64,000 nucleotides of DNA from Termitomyces sp. T153 (Eukaryota; Basidiomycota; Agaricomycetes; Agaricales; Lyophyllaceae). Positions 48,380-60,674 of the stretch are shown here, in pieces (the stretch's first letter is position 1; each line of letters begins with the position of its first letter). The position numbers and the translations under genes were made by a program. The DNA is taken from the NCBI GenBank assembly GCA_018296165.2, contig JACKQL020000020.1, positions 868,001 through 932,000 on the forward strand, written 5' to 3'. The notes below the pieces were generated by a model, which saw only the letters and a program-made list of their open reading frames with translations, had not been told where the DNA came from and made no database searches.

Positions 48380-48970
48380 TTTTCTGGCTGAATGGAGTTT
48401 GAGAAGGAGTTCCAATCTGAGTTTTTTTCCCTTGGCTCTGCCAAGACTGCAGCTCTTTCCCTTCAAGACCAAACCCAGGATGGTCAAGGTAAGTGATCAC
48501 TGGAGAAGTACATCAACTCTTTCTATGCCTTAGTCAAACAGGCTGGCTGTCCAGATGGCCTGCAACTCTGCCTCAGCTTCTGTAATGGACTCCACTCCTC
48601 TCTTATGGATTGTATTGACAATATGGCTGAGGGGCACCCAGATAATGAGCATGTCAATACCTTATACAAGGTGGCATGTGAGCAGTAGCAGTTGATGGAA
48701 CTGTAACATGAGCTGCACCAGATGCAATCCTCAATGCTTCCTTTTTCTCATAGTGAGTTCACCTTCTGAGTTCTCCTTTCCACACCTACTCTAGCAACCC
48801 CACAAGCAAGTGCAACACTTCCCCTTCCATCTCAAGTTGCTTCCTTATGCTTCCTGTCCCAAGGAGTCCCAATAGATGTTGACACCTCCTGACAGCAATC
48901 CTATACTCCCCTGTTATGTTGATGATGTAGAAAGGCTGGTCACTTTGCCTGCTATTGTCCTCAAGGGCTA
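48380..48970 (+). pseudogene. gag with zinc knuckle (plus-strand chromovirus)
   Basis: The capsid-like segment near 48,510-48,690 (FCNGLHSSLMDCIDNMAEGH) matches the minus fragment at 54,380-54,850. A CCHC zinc knuckle lies at 48,917-48,958, with Cys, Cys, His and Cys all present at the correct spacing. The two residues between the first two Cys are both TGA stops, so the original may have had two CGA Arg codons there. Confidence 0.75.
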
Positions 48971-49444
48971 GAAGTCTGCCACCTGTCTACATCAGAGCAA
49001 GAAGAGCTGCTTATCCAACTCCTAGCAGTCTGGGATGCAACAGGAACCCCCTCTCCTGATGCATATCAAGCCATCTGCTCTGATGAAGCAGCCAACATAT
49101 TGGAGGAGGTTCCCACAGAGTTGGAGGATGATTTTTAAAAGAGCAATGGATAACCTGCATGCTGCTGCTGCCTAGTGCCAATCATTTCACTCCCTTGTCT
49201 ATAGAATCAAATATATCTGTTGCTGCTTCTGATACTATGCCTGAAATGATAAGCCCTTCCTCAGATGTACAAACCCCCTCCTCAGCTAAAGTCTCTGCTA
49301 GAAACAAACCTCCTAACCCATGCCTCTGAATTACTGCATGGGAATGCCATCTCTCCCATCATTATGTTGTTGCTTTCACTTCTTCCATCAACTCTCTAAA
49401 GCTACAGGTAAAAATTGAGACAACAGACACTCAGCAGACCTGAA

Positions 49445-49725
49445 ATGTTGTTACCCTGCTTGACAGTGGTGCAATGGGCCTCTTTCTTGACACAGACTAT
49501 GTGCAACAACATTATCTCACCACTTGCCCCCTATATCATCCTATCCCTGTGTACAATGTTGATGGCATGCTCAATGAAGCTGGCTCTATTTGCTCTGTGG
49601 TAGACCTGGTCCTCTATTACAAAGACCACTACAAGCAAGCTGCTTTTGACATCACTAGTCTGGGAAAACAAGACATGATCTTGGAGTTTGCTTGGTTAAA
49701 CAAATACAACTCTGAGATTGACTAG
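49445..49725 (+). pseudogene. Retropepsin-like aspartic protease (plus-strand chromovirus)
   Basis: The active-site motif LLDSGAMGLFLD lies at about 49,456-49,491 (catalytic Asp codon 49,462-49,464). About 70 residues on comes GKQDMILEFAWL, the usual C-terminal part of this protease. The frame ends at a TAG where related elements have Trp (IDW). Confidence 0.8.
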
Positions 49726-50239
49726 ACTAAGAGTAGGGTGAAAATGGGCCATTGTCCTTGTCATTGCATAGCCTGTGCTGAAGAAGCCTATAAGGAGCAT
49801 AAAGCAAAGATTTGTGAGCATGGTGCCATGTGCACTTATTATGCTGGGCATCTCCCTTATGCTAATCTCAATCTCCTGATTCCCCCCTTTGGCATTCCCT
49901 GCTAGAGAGGCCCTCTACAAGGATGTCTGAGGTGTTGAGTGTGAATCTCAAAAGGAAGATGAAGGCAAAGGAAAATCCACCAGCACTCTGGACTCAGAGT
50001 CTCTAGATGAAACTATTGAGGTAGGTGATAGGATCTATGCTACAACCCTCTGCACCCCTCCTATAGTGGCAGAGATTCAGGCCAGTCAGACCACTTCTTA
50101 ACATCTGGCTAAGGCATTTGTAGCAAACTCCAGCCCAAGCCTTTTTGTAGCATGGTTCCTGATCACCTCCACTATTGATGAGGACATATTCTTCAAGGTA
50201 TTCTTCAATTCACTCCCAAAGCATAAGCAGTGGAATCAT

Positions 50240-51320
50240 GCAATTGAGCTGATACCAGATGCATAACCCTCCAGCTGCAAAGTCTATCCTCTTGTGCCTT
50301 ATAAGCAGGATGAGCTAGACACATTCTTACAGGAAAATCTGAGCTCTGGATGGATATAACCCTCTAAGTCCCTAATGGCCTCTCCAGTCTTTTTATTAAG
50401 AAGAAGGATGAGTCTCTTTATCTGGTTCAGGACTATCAAGTCTTGAATGCAATGACAGTGAAGAATTGCTATCCTTTGCTAGTCATCTTGGAACTTGTCA
50501 ACAACCTTCAAGGTACATGCTACTTCACTAAGTTGGACATCTGTTGGGGCTACAACAATGTGCACATCAAGAAGGGAGATGAGTAGAAGGCAACATTCTG
50601 AACCAATTGTGGGCTCTTTAACCTTTAGTGATGTTCTTTGCCCTCACAAACAGCCCAGCCACCTTCCAGACTATGATAAATGACATCTTCCACATCTGAT
50701 TATGGAAGGTGTTGTCTGCATGTATCTGGATGATATCTTCATCTACACTAAAACCTTGAAGAACATTGCCAGGTCATGTGCATTGTCTTAGAACACCTCC
50801 ACCAACACCAGCTCTATTTAAAGCCTGAGAAATGTGAATTTGAGCAGACTAAGATAAAGTACCTAGAGTTCATCATCTCATATGAAATGGCCAGGATGGA
50901 CTCCATTAAATTGGCAGGTGGAGTGGAGTGGCCTAAGCAAAGGAACAAGAAGGAAGTATAGGCCTTTCTTGAGTTTGTCAACTTCTACTGGAGGTTTATA
51001 CAGGATTTCTCTCATCATGCACATCTCCTCTTTGACCTCACAGACAAGAATGCAGCATGGCAATGGAACCCTCACAACAAGCTGCATTTGATGCCCTCAA
51101 ACAAGCTGTTACATCAGAATTTATCCTCCTGTTTCCAGATGATGATGCTCTCTTCTGTGTTGAAGCAAATAGCTTGGACTTTGCTACAGGAGCAGTCCTC
51201 TCCCAGCAGTCAAAGAAGGATGGCAAGTGGCATCCAGTAACCTTCTACTCCAAAAGCCTTGATGCAGTAGAACAGGACTACAAGATCCATGATAAGGAGA
51301 TGCTTCCCATTATTTAGTCG
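50240..51320 (+). pseudogene. Reverse transcriptase and RNase H (plus-strand chromovirus)
   Basis: The RT begins with LVPYKQDELDTFLQENL, then FLLRRR/KKKDE, TKLDICWGYNNVHIKKG and the catalytic YLDD at 50,723-50,734, which is intact here. RNase H follows at 51,057-51,320 (FCVEANSLDFATGAVLSQQS and YSKSLDAVEQDYKIHDKEML). Several stops and frame changes interrupt the region, for example TAG after KKGDE. Confidence 0.82.
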
Positions 51321-51779
51321 TTTGAAGATTGGTAGCATTTTCTTGAGAGCATACAGCATAAGTTTGAAGTCTGGATGGACTATAAGAACTTTGAGTACTT
51401 TCATATGGCTAAGAAGCTCAATTGATGCCAAGCTTGGTGGTACTTGTATCTGACCCACTTTGGCTTCTCACTACATCACAAACCTGGATGGAGCATAAGC
51501 AAACCAGATGCATTATCCAGGCAGGCTAACTATAGAATGGGGGCAGGGGATAATAACAACATTGTCCTCCTCAAGCCTGAGCTCTTTGCTATTCATGCTC
51601 TAGAAGGGATTGTGGTCCAAGGGGATGAGGCAAACATCCATAGAGACATCCAAAGAGGGAACTGGAGGGATGTGCAAGAGGATGCTATTGCCCAGGCTGC
51701 ACAAGCCCTATGAGCTTGATGAGCAAGCAGAGTTAAGTCTGTGCATGCAGACAAGTGGGTTCTCCAGGATAGGCTTCTG

Positions 51780-53000
51780 ACCCTTCAAGGGCACCTCTAC
51801 ATGCCTAACATTCCAGAACTTCACCAATGCATTGTAGAGCAACATCACAACTCTGAAGTAGTCAGACATCTTGGAAGGTGAAAGATGTTGGAGCTGGTAT
51901 TTACATTACTGGTGGCCTCAAATGTTCAGATATATAGATACCTACACTAGCACTTGTAATCTCTGCCTCTGCACTAAGCCTCACTGCCAGGCACCTATAG
52001 AGCAGCTCCACCCTCTCCCTATTCCAGCAGCTTGCTGAAGTGTTGTGTCAGTGGATTTCATAGTGCAACTCCCAGATGTGCATGGGTATGATGCTGTGAT
52101 GGTAATGGTGAACCTCTATGGCAAATGGGCCCACTTCATTCCTACTTACACCACATGCTCTGTCTTGGGAGCAGCTAGCCTGTATTGCAAGAATGTCCGG
52201 AAGCTCCATGGTCTGTCAGATGGGTATGTCTCTGACCAGGGCCCCCAGCTTGTGGCAGACTTCACTCAGGAACTGTACCACCTGCTGGGAGTGAAGCTCC
52301 ATACTACCACAGCCCATTAGCCTCAGTTAGATGGGCAGATAGAACAGATTCATCAGGAATTGGAACAGTATCTCTGCCTGTTTCATAATGAGAGGCAGGA
52401 TGGCTAGGATGAGCTGCTGCTGCTGGATGCTGAATTTCAATACAACAACTATATGCACTCTTCCATGCAGATGACTCCATTCTTCCTGGACACTGGCAGG
52501 CGATTCCACATGGAATTTGAACCTTGGGCATGCCCCTCTGAGAATAACTCTGTCAACAAGTTTGTGGACCAGATGAAGAGAGCACAGGAGGAGGCAAAAG
52601 CTGCATTAGTGAAGGCCAAGGAGGACATGGCATAGCACCATAATTGCTATTAGACACTAGCCCCAGTTTACAAGCTGGGAGACTGTGTGTACTTGGATAG
52701 CTCAGACATTCAGACAACAAGGCCATCCCAGAAGCTGTTACATTGTCATCTGGGCCCCTTTATAGTGGAAAAGAAGGTAGGGCCTTTAGCATACTGACTT
52801 AAGCTCCTGGCAGGCCTATGCCAATTGCACTCAAGCTTTAATATTGTCAAGCTGTTTCCATCCCCAATGATAAGAAGGAGTATGAAGTGGAGGAAATCTT
52901 GGATAGCAGGATATTCTAAGGGAAGTTGCAATTCAAGGTGAAATGGAAAGATATGGCATCAAGAACATCACTTGGAAACCACAGGCTAATGTATATGCAC
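51780..53000 (+). pseudogene. Integrase and chromodomain (plus-strand chromovirus)
   Basis: The zinc-binding region ends in CNLCLC near 51,960. The catalytic core keeps its acidic residues in SVDFIVQLPD, SDQGPQ and GQIEQIHQELE, with a stop just before the last. The C-terminal part has VEFQYNN-like and KKVGPLA-like segments. A chromodomain follows at about 52,885-52,990 (EVEEILDSRIF, then LQFKVKWKD). It lacks an open frame overall. Confidence 0.8.
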
Positions 53001-53145
53001 CAACCCTAGTCTGGGACCTTTATCATAGGCATCCCAATGCTCCAAAAACCATTTAAGGCATCTACTCCATTTTAGCAGCTGACCAGGCAATTTGTGACTT
53101 CTTCTACTCAGTATATCAAGACACCACATCATAGAGAGGGAGTGA

Positions 53146-53702
53146 TGTTAGGGGATGTCCTATTTCTCCTCTATCCTGTTCTCTCTCTTTATAGTTTTCC
53201 TTTATTCTTCTTTGTTTTTTCTATCTGCTGGTCTCAGTTTTAGCCCTCAGGCTGCATCAGCTCTCTGTCCATAATTCTGACAAATGTTGCCCCTTCCACA
53301 TGGCCTCTTACTAGACTCCTGGATTGTTTCCTGTATTCCAGGCCTACCACTCATTGTAAGTCTCTCATCTCTGGACCACAAGTACTTTCAATGAAGGGCT
53401 ATCTTTTGGTCATATTTGTACATGGTTATGTGCTGGGAGTCTGGAGATTGAAGCCATTTACAATGGATTTCTGCTTTTTGGTTGAACTCCAGATTTGGCT
53501 GTTATTGGGTGTTTCTTCCAGAATCTCTAGAGTAAATATTCTAAACACTAGCATTAGAAATCCTTAAACTTGTTCTCTTTAGATCTCCTTCTGCTAGGTG
53601 AGTAGCTAGAGCTCTAGAACTTCTTGTAGATGCTGAATAGACTTTGTATCTCTCTCTACCAGTTGTGTGATTGAGCCACAGCTTTCAGAGGTCATTCTTA
53701 CA
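53146..53702 (+). repeat. 3' LTR of the plus-strand chromovirus
   Basis: 557 bp, TGTTAGGGGATGTCC to TCATTCTTACA, with intact TG...CA ends. A purine run AGAGAGGGAGTGA (polypurine tract) lies immediately upstream. It aligns along its length to the LTR at 47,213-47,764. Confidence 0.9.
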
Positions 53703-54379
53703 GATGCTGGGGTTCTTATAGTTAGATTAACAGATATACTTGGTGAACACTGCTATTGTTTGGTCTGAGGATATTCTCTCCTGCAGACCATCCTATATAC
53801 TACATTGCTAGTAATGATGACTAACATTATACCCATTCATTGGTCTGTGGTATGTAATGGAGAATGACTAATAATAATTAATACTGAGTAATGTCTGAGC
53901 ATGTGATTCATGGAAAGTGACTGATAGGAATACAAGGGTGTAAGGCATAACAGATGGTCTGTCAGATGAGCTAAAATAGTGGATCATCCTTGAATTAAGC
54001 CTGGAATAGAATTGAACAGTTCTAAAGGGACAATTCCCTTACAATTTCCATCTTTTTCTATATTTTGGCAACTTCCAGATTTGCTGGTTTCTATGCAATG
54101 TAATAGTCATGTGACTTCATCACATGTAGTTTAGACCCTCAGCACACCAGCCAACTTTCTTTTAACACCCTCTCACACTCCTTCTAGCAAAGTCCCTAAC
54201 AATATTTTTTTTCTTAGTATTATTTCTATAGTTTCATTATTTCTTGATTTAAACGTATTTCTTTGCTATGTGCTACCCTAGCAACTGATATACTAGCTAT
54301 CATCTCAAGTGCTGAATTAGCTATACTTTGAGTATTTGATGTTCACATTCTAACTTGCCTATGTTCTTAGTAGCCTTTG
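53703..54379. other. CpG-free sequence, unassigned
   Basis: No gene seen. On the minus strand a TGTAAGGGAATTGTCC start near 54,045 looks like an LTR end, but no partner is visible in the window. Confidence 0.35.
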
Positions 54380-54850
54380 CTACTTTGTACTAGAAGTTAA
54401 TATAATCATTAACTGGCCATCTCTCAGCCATACTATTGATACAATTCATGAGAGAGGAATGGAGTCCATTACAGAAGGTTAAGCAAAGCTGCAGACTACT
54501 AGAATATCTAGTGTGCTTGACCAATGCATAAAAGAAGTTGATGTACTCACTTTCCTTGATCATACTGGTTTTGGCCTTGAAAGTAAAGGGCTGCAGTCTT
54601 AGCAGGGTCAAGGAAAAAGAACTTAGCTCAGAACTCCTTTCCAAACTTCAACCAGCCAATGAAACTCTCTACTCCTCTAAGGCATAGGAAGATGTGCAAT
54701 GCTCTCAGCCAACCTTCTTGTAAGGAAGGACCCAAGCAATTTTTAGAGCATTGAAAGCAAAAGCTTTACTGCTTAATTAGATGTAAGTGTTTTAAGATTA
54801 AAGGAAATTTTTCCCCACTCTGAGCTAGGTGCAGAAGACAATCTTTTGAA
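54380..54850 (-). mobile_element. gag fragment of a chromovirus, minus strand
   Basis: The minus-strand frame contains INFFYALVKHTRYSSSLQLC, then FCNGLHSSLMNCINSMAERW. It matches the gag of the plus-strand element near 48,510-48,690 and, at its upstream end, the CTTCTGCACCTAGCT block near 48,134. No LTR, knuckle or pol adjoins it. It may be the displaced 5' part of the minus element at 42,061-45,395. Confidence 0.7.
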
Positions 54851-57800
54851 AGCTTCAAGAACATTCTGCAACATAAACTGCAAGGGCCTGCTCAAGTAGA
54901 AACAAGTGAGTTTAATAGCAAAAATGCTTGTATGATTGGGGTATCAGATCAGATAAAAGCATTGGTTGCTAGATCTTAGCTTCAATTTGTTTGAGTTTTT
55001 TTACAACTTTGGTCAGTAGCATAGTATTGCAGATAAAGATAGGATATAGGGCTCTAGTGATAAAGTAGTGTCAATGTTATCACAAACAAGGTCTCTGAGC
55101 CTCTGAGGTGATCTTATATGAGTGTTGTCACATTATTGTTTCTCAGGCCCTTAATAGGCTATTTTTTTGCAAAGTAAATATAGAGCATGCAAAAACAGAA
55201 TATATCTTTGGCACTTTATAAGGTACTAAGTTTCTAACTCATGGCTTGTTAAAAATGGATGTATAAGCTTACTAAAAGTTTAGGTCAAAGCTGATCTTGT
55301 CATGAAATGAGTGCATAACTCATATAGTAAGCTTAGGCAAACATGTGGCTTCCTTATAAAATGTCAATGTAATTTATATTTCAAAAGAACAAGCCACTAA
55401 ATTTCCAAGCCTTGAAAGTAGCATCTTATAGAAATTCTCCTCTTACATTGATTGGAGTGTAATAATCTTTGGCTTCTAAAATTTTTGAATAGCATTATTT
55501 ATGTGGGCCTCATGTAGGCTCCATAGTTTGAGTAATAAAGAGGGACTTGAGAGTAAGTTTAGTAGTCAAGCATTAAAATAAATAAATAAAATAGGTAGGA
55601 GAGGAAGCTTGGGACCTCAACAGCTTAAGCTATAGCTCTGTATTAATGCAAAGAAATTAGTAATTGAAATTAAAAAATGTTCATATTGATGGCCTTTTGA
55701 TATATTTGAAAGTGGACAGGCAGTGCATCTGATCTATATTCATTCTACTTTCCTCATATGTCTGAACCTGATTTGGCATCACCAATCTTAATAACAGCAT
55801 ATATATTGATGATTTCAACAAAGTATACAGTTCATCTATCATAAGAACAGCCTGTAGTTACAGCATAGTCATGACATAACTAGTTTTGTGACTACAATAT
55901 TACATGCTTAACAGATTTTGACCTAATATTTTGCCAATTAAAAGAATTGGAGTTGTGACTACAATCTCAAAAACAATTGCTATTGCAATCATAATCACTT
56001 AGCCATTAGCTTAATAAAAAGATAAGATTGCAATAGGGAGGCAAGCTCCCTTTCAAAATATCTCTGAAACTCTAAGCATATCAATAAAATTTTAATAGAA
56101 TTTTAATCAAACCTAACTAAACCTTTGACTACTGAATTAAAACACTAATTGAACTCTTACTAGGCTAACCATGTGCTCAACAGGCAGGCTCTATGAGTAC
56201 ATAAGCTTAGTGTGTTGGAAATCATTATTTAGCCAGTTACTTCACTAGTTCTATTAACTATTTTCTAGAACTATGCTTTTTATCTAAGAAGTTATTAGTT
56301 CAATTTCCTTTAGTTGACTTTTTTTTGTCTAGTTCAACATTTAACACTGTTGACATTATTCTATGTGATTAAAATAACAAGCAGTGCTGTAATTACAACT
56401 GTGGTTATATCAGGTTATTCTGTAATAACAGGGAATATTATCTTATCTAGCCAGCATCAGGTGATCTCAAAAACAGAGAAATTACTCATATAGAATCACC
56501 AGGCTGGCAATTAACAACACATTCTTCTCTCTTCTCTTTATATGTTAAATGTCTTCTTGCTTTTTTTATTTCAGTCAAATCACATTTTAGCAGCACAAAG
56601 TATGAGTGCAAAGGTTCTCTAGTTTTCTGCATTGTAGTGCTCATATGTATGCACTCCCCCATGATAAAGGAGTGCCCAGCTCCTTGTGTATTTGATTTCT
56701 ACAAAAATATATACTTTTTTTTCTCTATAATTTATAATTAAATTTCTGTAAAACAAATATTAGCATTGTGATGAACAGCAATAAGTTTGACTTATGCCAT
56801 GAGTGTAAGAATAGACAAATTTTATACTTAGAATTGATGACATTTTTTTGGCCTCTTATTATGTTTGTAAAATTTGTAGAAAAGCTCATAATAAAACATA
56901 CTGTGTAAGATATATACTTTATTTTGAAGATCAAGTCTAGTAGTGTTGAAATATAATTGAATATTAGAAAACTGTTTTATAGGATAGCCTGTAATGATGA
57001 TGGTCTTGTTTTAAAAAAGTTGAGCTTTGCAAATGCTGGCAAAGTTAGTAAGGAAGTTATTATACTCTAGAAAGATGACAAAGTAGAGATTTGATAGACA
57101 GTGGTAAATCTGCAAATTGCTGGATAGCAGCTGCATCGTATTTAAAATTAATTATGTATTTTAAAAAAGAAATAGAGACATTGCTTATAAAGACTAGTAA
57201 GGTTTTTTTGTACCTTTTGAATTAAAAATAAAAAATAATGCTGTAATGCAGCCATTTTGCTATTTAATTAAAGAGTTGAAGAAGTACAACTTGCTAAAAA
57301 TATATAGTCTTTTTAGTGTTGTTTTTAAATTTGTGAGGAGAAGGAGCAGCTACCTATTGATTCATGAATAACACAAAACTTTAAAACTTAAAGTTGAGAG
57401 TATACCATTCCAATTAAAATTTGAAATAAGGCTTGACATAGATATAGAGGCAGGAACTGACAGCTCTGTGTCTGTGAGTAATAAAACTGGTTAAAGAATG
57501 TATTTGAAAGTGCTATAACAGCTTGTAATAAAATATGAGAACTTTTTTCATTAGTAACAGTGTTAAAAAGTACTTTCTATGCAGAATTTATAAAAACATA
57601 TGCTTAAGCTTTTTATAAAGAAGTAGCATTGAAGTTGTGAGTTTGCTATTCAAATAAAAATAATGATGTACATTTTATTTGAAAATTTTGAGAAATAGAA
57701 GGATCTATGTTGAAAAAAACTGAGAGCCCATACTTATCATGGCATGTGTGGAGAAGGAGGCTGTAAGTTTGTCCCAGATGAAAGACAAAAAAATAGTGCA

Positions 57801-60669
57801 TTTTTTTGGTACATCTAATAATAATATCCAACAAAATTTATTGTAGTCTATATATATTGGCTTAAATTTATTTGATGAACATTAGAAGATGCAAAAAATA
57901 AAGCAGATATGAAATATTAACAATGAAAAATAATAGAAAAGTTTTAATAACTTAAAGAAGGTAAAGAAGATGGCTTTTGAAAAAACAAGAATGCTGAAAT
58001 AACAGTACAGGCAAATATACCTGTTTTTAGCATTTATTAGAACTATATATATGTAAATATTTTAATATATTTGCTAGTTATATTATAAAATTAATACTCA
58101 TAATGCAAGTTGGACTAGTAAATTAGCCATATTAAAATGTAGCAGTAATGCCAGCAGCATCAAAAGTGAGGACAATAAGTACTTGGATTAGCTTTTACTA
58201 TTGACAAGGAGCTTAAATATATACAAACAATATATGCAAGTATAAAAAGTTGTGATCAGTGAAAAAACAAAGTAACACTAAGCTCATTATAGCTATTATG
58301 TATATAAATGAAAACAACATTTAATTGAGTTTTCAGTAGTTGAACTGAATTAATAATACAAAATTTAAACAAAAAAATTAAAAACAAAAAAAAGCAAGAG
58401 TAAGAGATTTTGTCACTCAGAAAACATTACACAGAATAATAAACAAGAAGTAAAGAATACATTTTAAAAAGCAAAGCATAAATGTGTCCTATTACTATAT
58501 GCATGTGTACAAGCCAAGCAAAATTACAAATAGCAACAACAGTGTTTTCTCAAATTAATGCTGCAAATAAGTTAATCATTTTATTGCTATCAGAAAAATC
58601 CAGCTCAAATAAACTGCTTAGGCATTTTGAAAGGATAAAAGCAATTGGCCTTTTTCTCATTTGAATCAGGCCCAACATTATCTCTTACAAGAATCAGCTG
58701 CAAATTATTTTTAATCATCTGAACTACATTGGCTTCCAAGTTAAAAATTGAATGCAACAAATGCTATAATGTGAAAAACATTTTTAATTTACAAAATTTT
58801 TTCTAATATATTTAAACTTATATTTTAGCCACTTTTTAAAATTATGCCACAAATCTTCACTTTTATATGCTCTAATATTAGTAAATTTTGCAGCTAGTTT
58901 AATTAAAAAATGAAAAATGTTAACTAAATATGTATTAATTTATTTGCAGTTGCATAAGCAGATGCAAATAACATGCATCAACAAACATTGTAAAAGTTAA
59001 ATTTGCAAAAAGTGAAAATACAACTCTTTAGCTTTGCTAATATAGTTTTTTCATACTTTAAAAAAGGCTATACACTAAAATAAAGTGATGATATTATATC
59101 AATGATTCAAATATTATTATTGAGTGCACTAGATTATATATTTATAAAAGAATGAAAATCAGATTTTAAAATTTTGTGGCTGAAGTTTAGTTCAGATATA
59201 AAGAGCTTAACTTTAATCTTTGATTTTTTTTACTTATTTATGCTATAGCATTTACAATGTAAGTCCTTAATCTGCTTATATATCTGCTGACAAATTATAA
59301 AAAAGTTATGCTATTATTATAAACAGTTGCTAATAATTAAACACAATAATGCTGTCAGATTAAATCTAAAAGCCTACATAATAAGTAAGAAATTTTTAGA
59401 TATTATTGTTATGATAGAGAGCAACTAAAAAAACACAATAATGCATTAATTTGACTGTATAGGCTAAGTTAAGGACATATAAAACATATAACACTATAAA
59501 GTAAAAGATTTTGTTAGCATTGGCTAAAAATAAGTAAAATAAATCATATTATATAGTATTAAAAGATGCTATTGTAAAAAAAGAAACAATTTTGCAATAA
59601 TTGCATGGCAGTGCAATGCCAATACAATATTTGAAACAGAAGAGAACATCATTAATAATATTATAAGATAGTTGCTTGATGCTTTGAACTAGAATAATTG
59701 TGCTTAATAAATACTTAAAAGATTCTTTGCAGTTAGTTTTAACTTGTACTAGTGTGTTACAAATTTTTGTTTAAAGCACTCATATTTTTAGTATGATTTG
59801 ATTATAAATACCAGCTTTACAATGCCTTCAGAAAGCAAAGAAGTTCTATATACTTTACTAATAGCACTTGCTGCAGTTAGCTCATTAAAAGCTCTTGACC
59901 AACTAGTCACTCTCCTTAATCAACTGCTTGCCTATTAATTAAGTATGTGCCTATTTCACTCAAAGTACTAAAATGTAGTATATATATTATTACTTGTATA
60001 TGTTCAGATTTCCACTGCATTTTTTATCAGAATTCATTGTTAAAGAGGCTTAAAAAATGTGGGATCATAAAATGACATTGTTGTGATTTTTAAAAAGATT
60101 AATATGGAGATCAACATCAGTAAAGTGCTTTTTCAGTGCAAAAAATAAAATATTGAAAGTTAATAATTAGTAGATCACTGACTGATGTTAATTTTTCAAT
60201 AAAAATTCTAAGAAGCAAAATTTGCTTTTATTTATTTGCTTTATCATTCATACTAATCAAATTCTCAACTTTTGAATTGCTTTGAATTTGCTATTACAAC
60301 AACTAAAGTCAAAGTACATGGATAAGGCCTTTACTCACTTTTGTAAAGATAAAATCAATGCAATGTACTTGAATACACTAGTTAATAAACAGAAATCTGA
60401 ATTGAAGAAAATACAAATAACATTTGACAAAGCAATCAGCAAAAAACTATATCTTGCAACCAAAAATGTTGAATTGCAATTATGTCTATAAATGCATCCA
60501 TTAACTATTTTCTTTTGAGTTCAGAGCAGTATTTTTTCTGGACTTGACTTTGTAAATGCATACTAAAATAAAGACTGAAAGATCAAATGATTTTGGTCCA
60601 TCATTTGCTAGATCTTGCAAGACACTGAGGAAAAGATTGAAAAAGACAGAACTTTTCCTCTATTTAACA
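54851..60669. other. AT-rich tract with no genes and almost no CpG
   Basis: About 5.8 kb, by eye well over two-thirds A+T, with many poly(A) and poly(T) runs and stops in all frames. The longest frames are under 75 codons and show no motif. I saw only one CpG (near 57,136). No tandem satellite is obvious. It may be very old repeats decayed past recognition, or a structural heterochromatin or centromere-like segment. Confidence 0.6.
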
Positions 60670-60674
60670 AATAC

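Larger units (their letters stand above)
47213..53702 (+). mobile_element. Near full-length chromovirus (Ty3/gypsy), plus strand
   Basis: About 6.5 kb with two LTRs and gag, zinc knuckle, protease, RT, RNase H, integrase and a C-terminal chromodomain in the canonical chromovirus order. Every domain is recognisable, but frames carry stops and shifts, so the element is dead. The sequences flanking the two ends (AACAC and GATGC) do not match, so the target duplication has been lost or the ends recombined. It probably inserted into older minus-strand elements, because minus gag-like sequence occurs on both sides. Confidence 0.9.

Noticed and set aside
47208..53707. Target duplication for the plus-strand chromovirus
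   Set aside because: The flanking pentamers AACAC and GATGC do not match.
54851..60669. Inserted mitochondrial DNA as an explanation of the AT-rich tract
   Set aside because: No mitochondrial rRNA, tRNA or protein motif was recognised. Loss of CpG and loss of coding trace fit old nuclear repeats better, though a search would be needed to exclude it.
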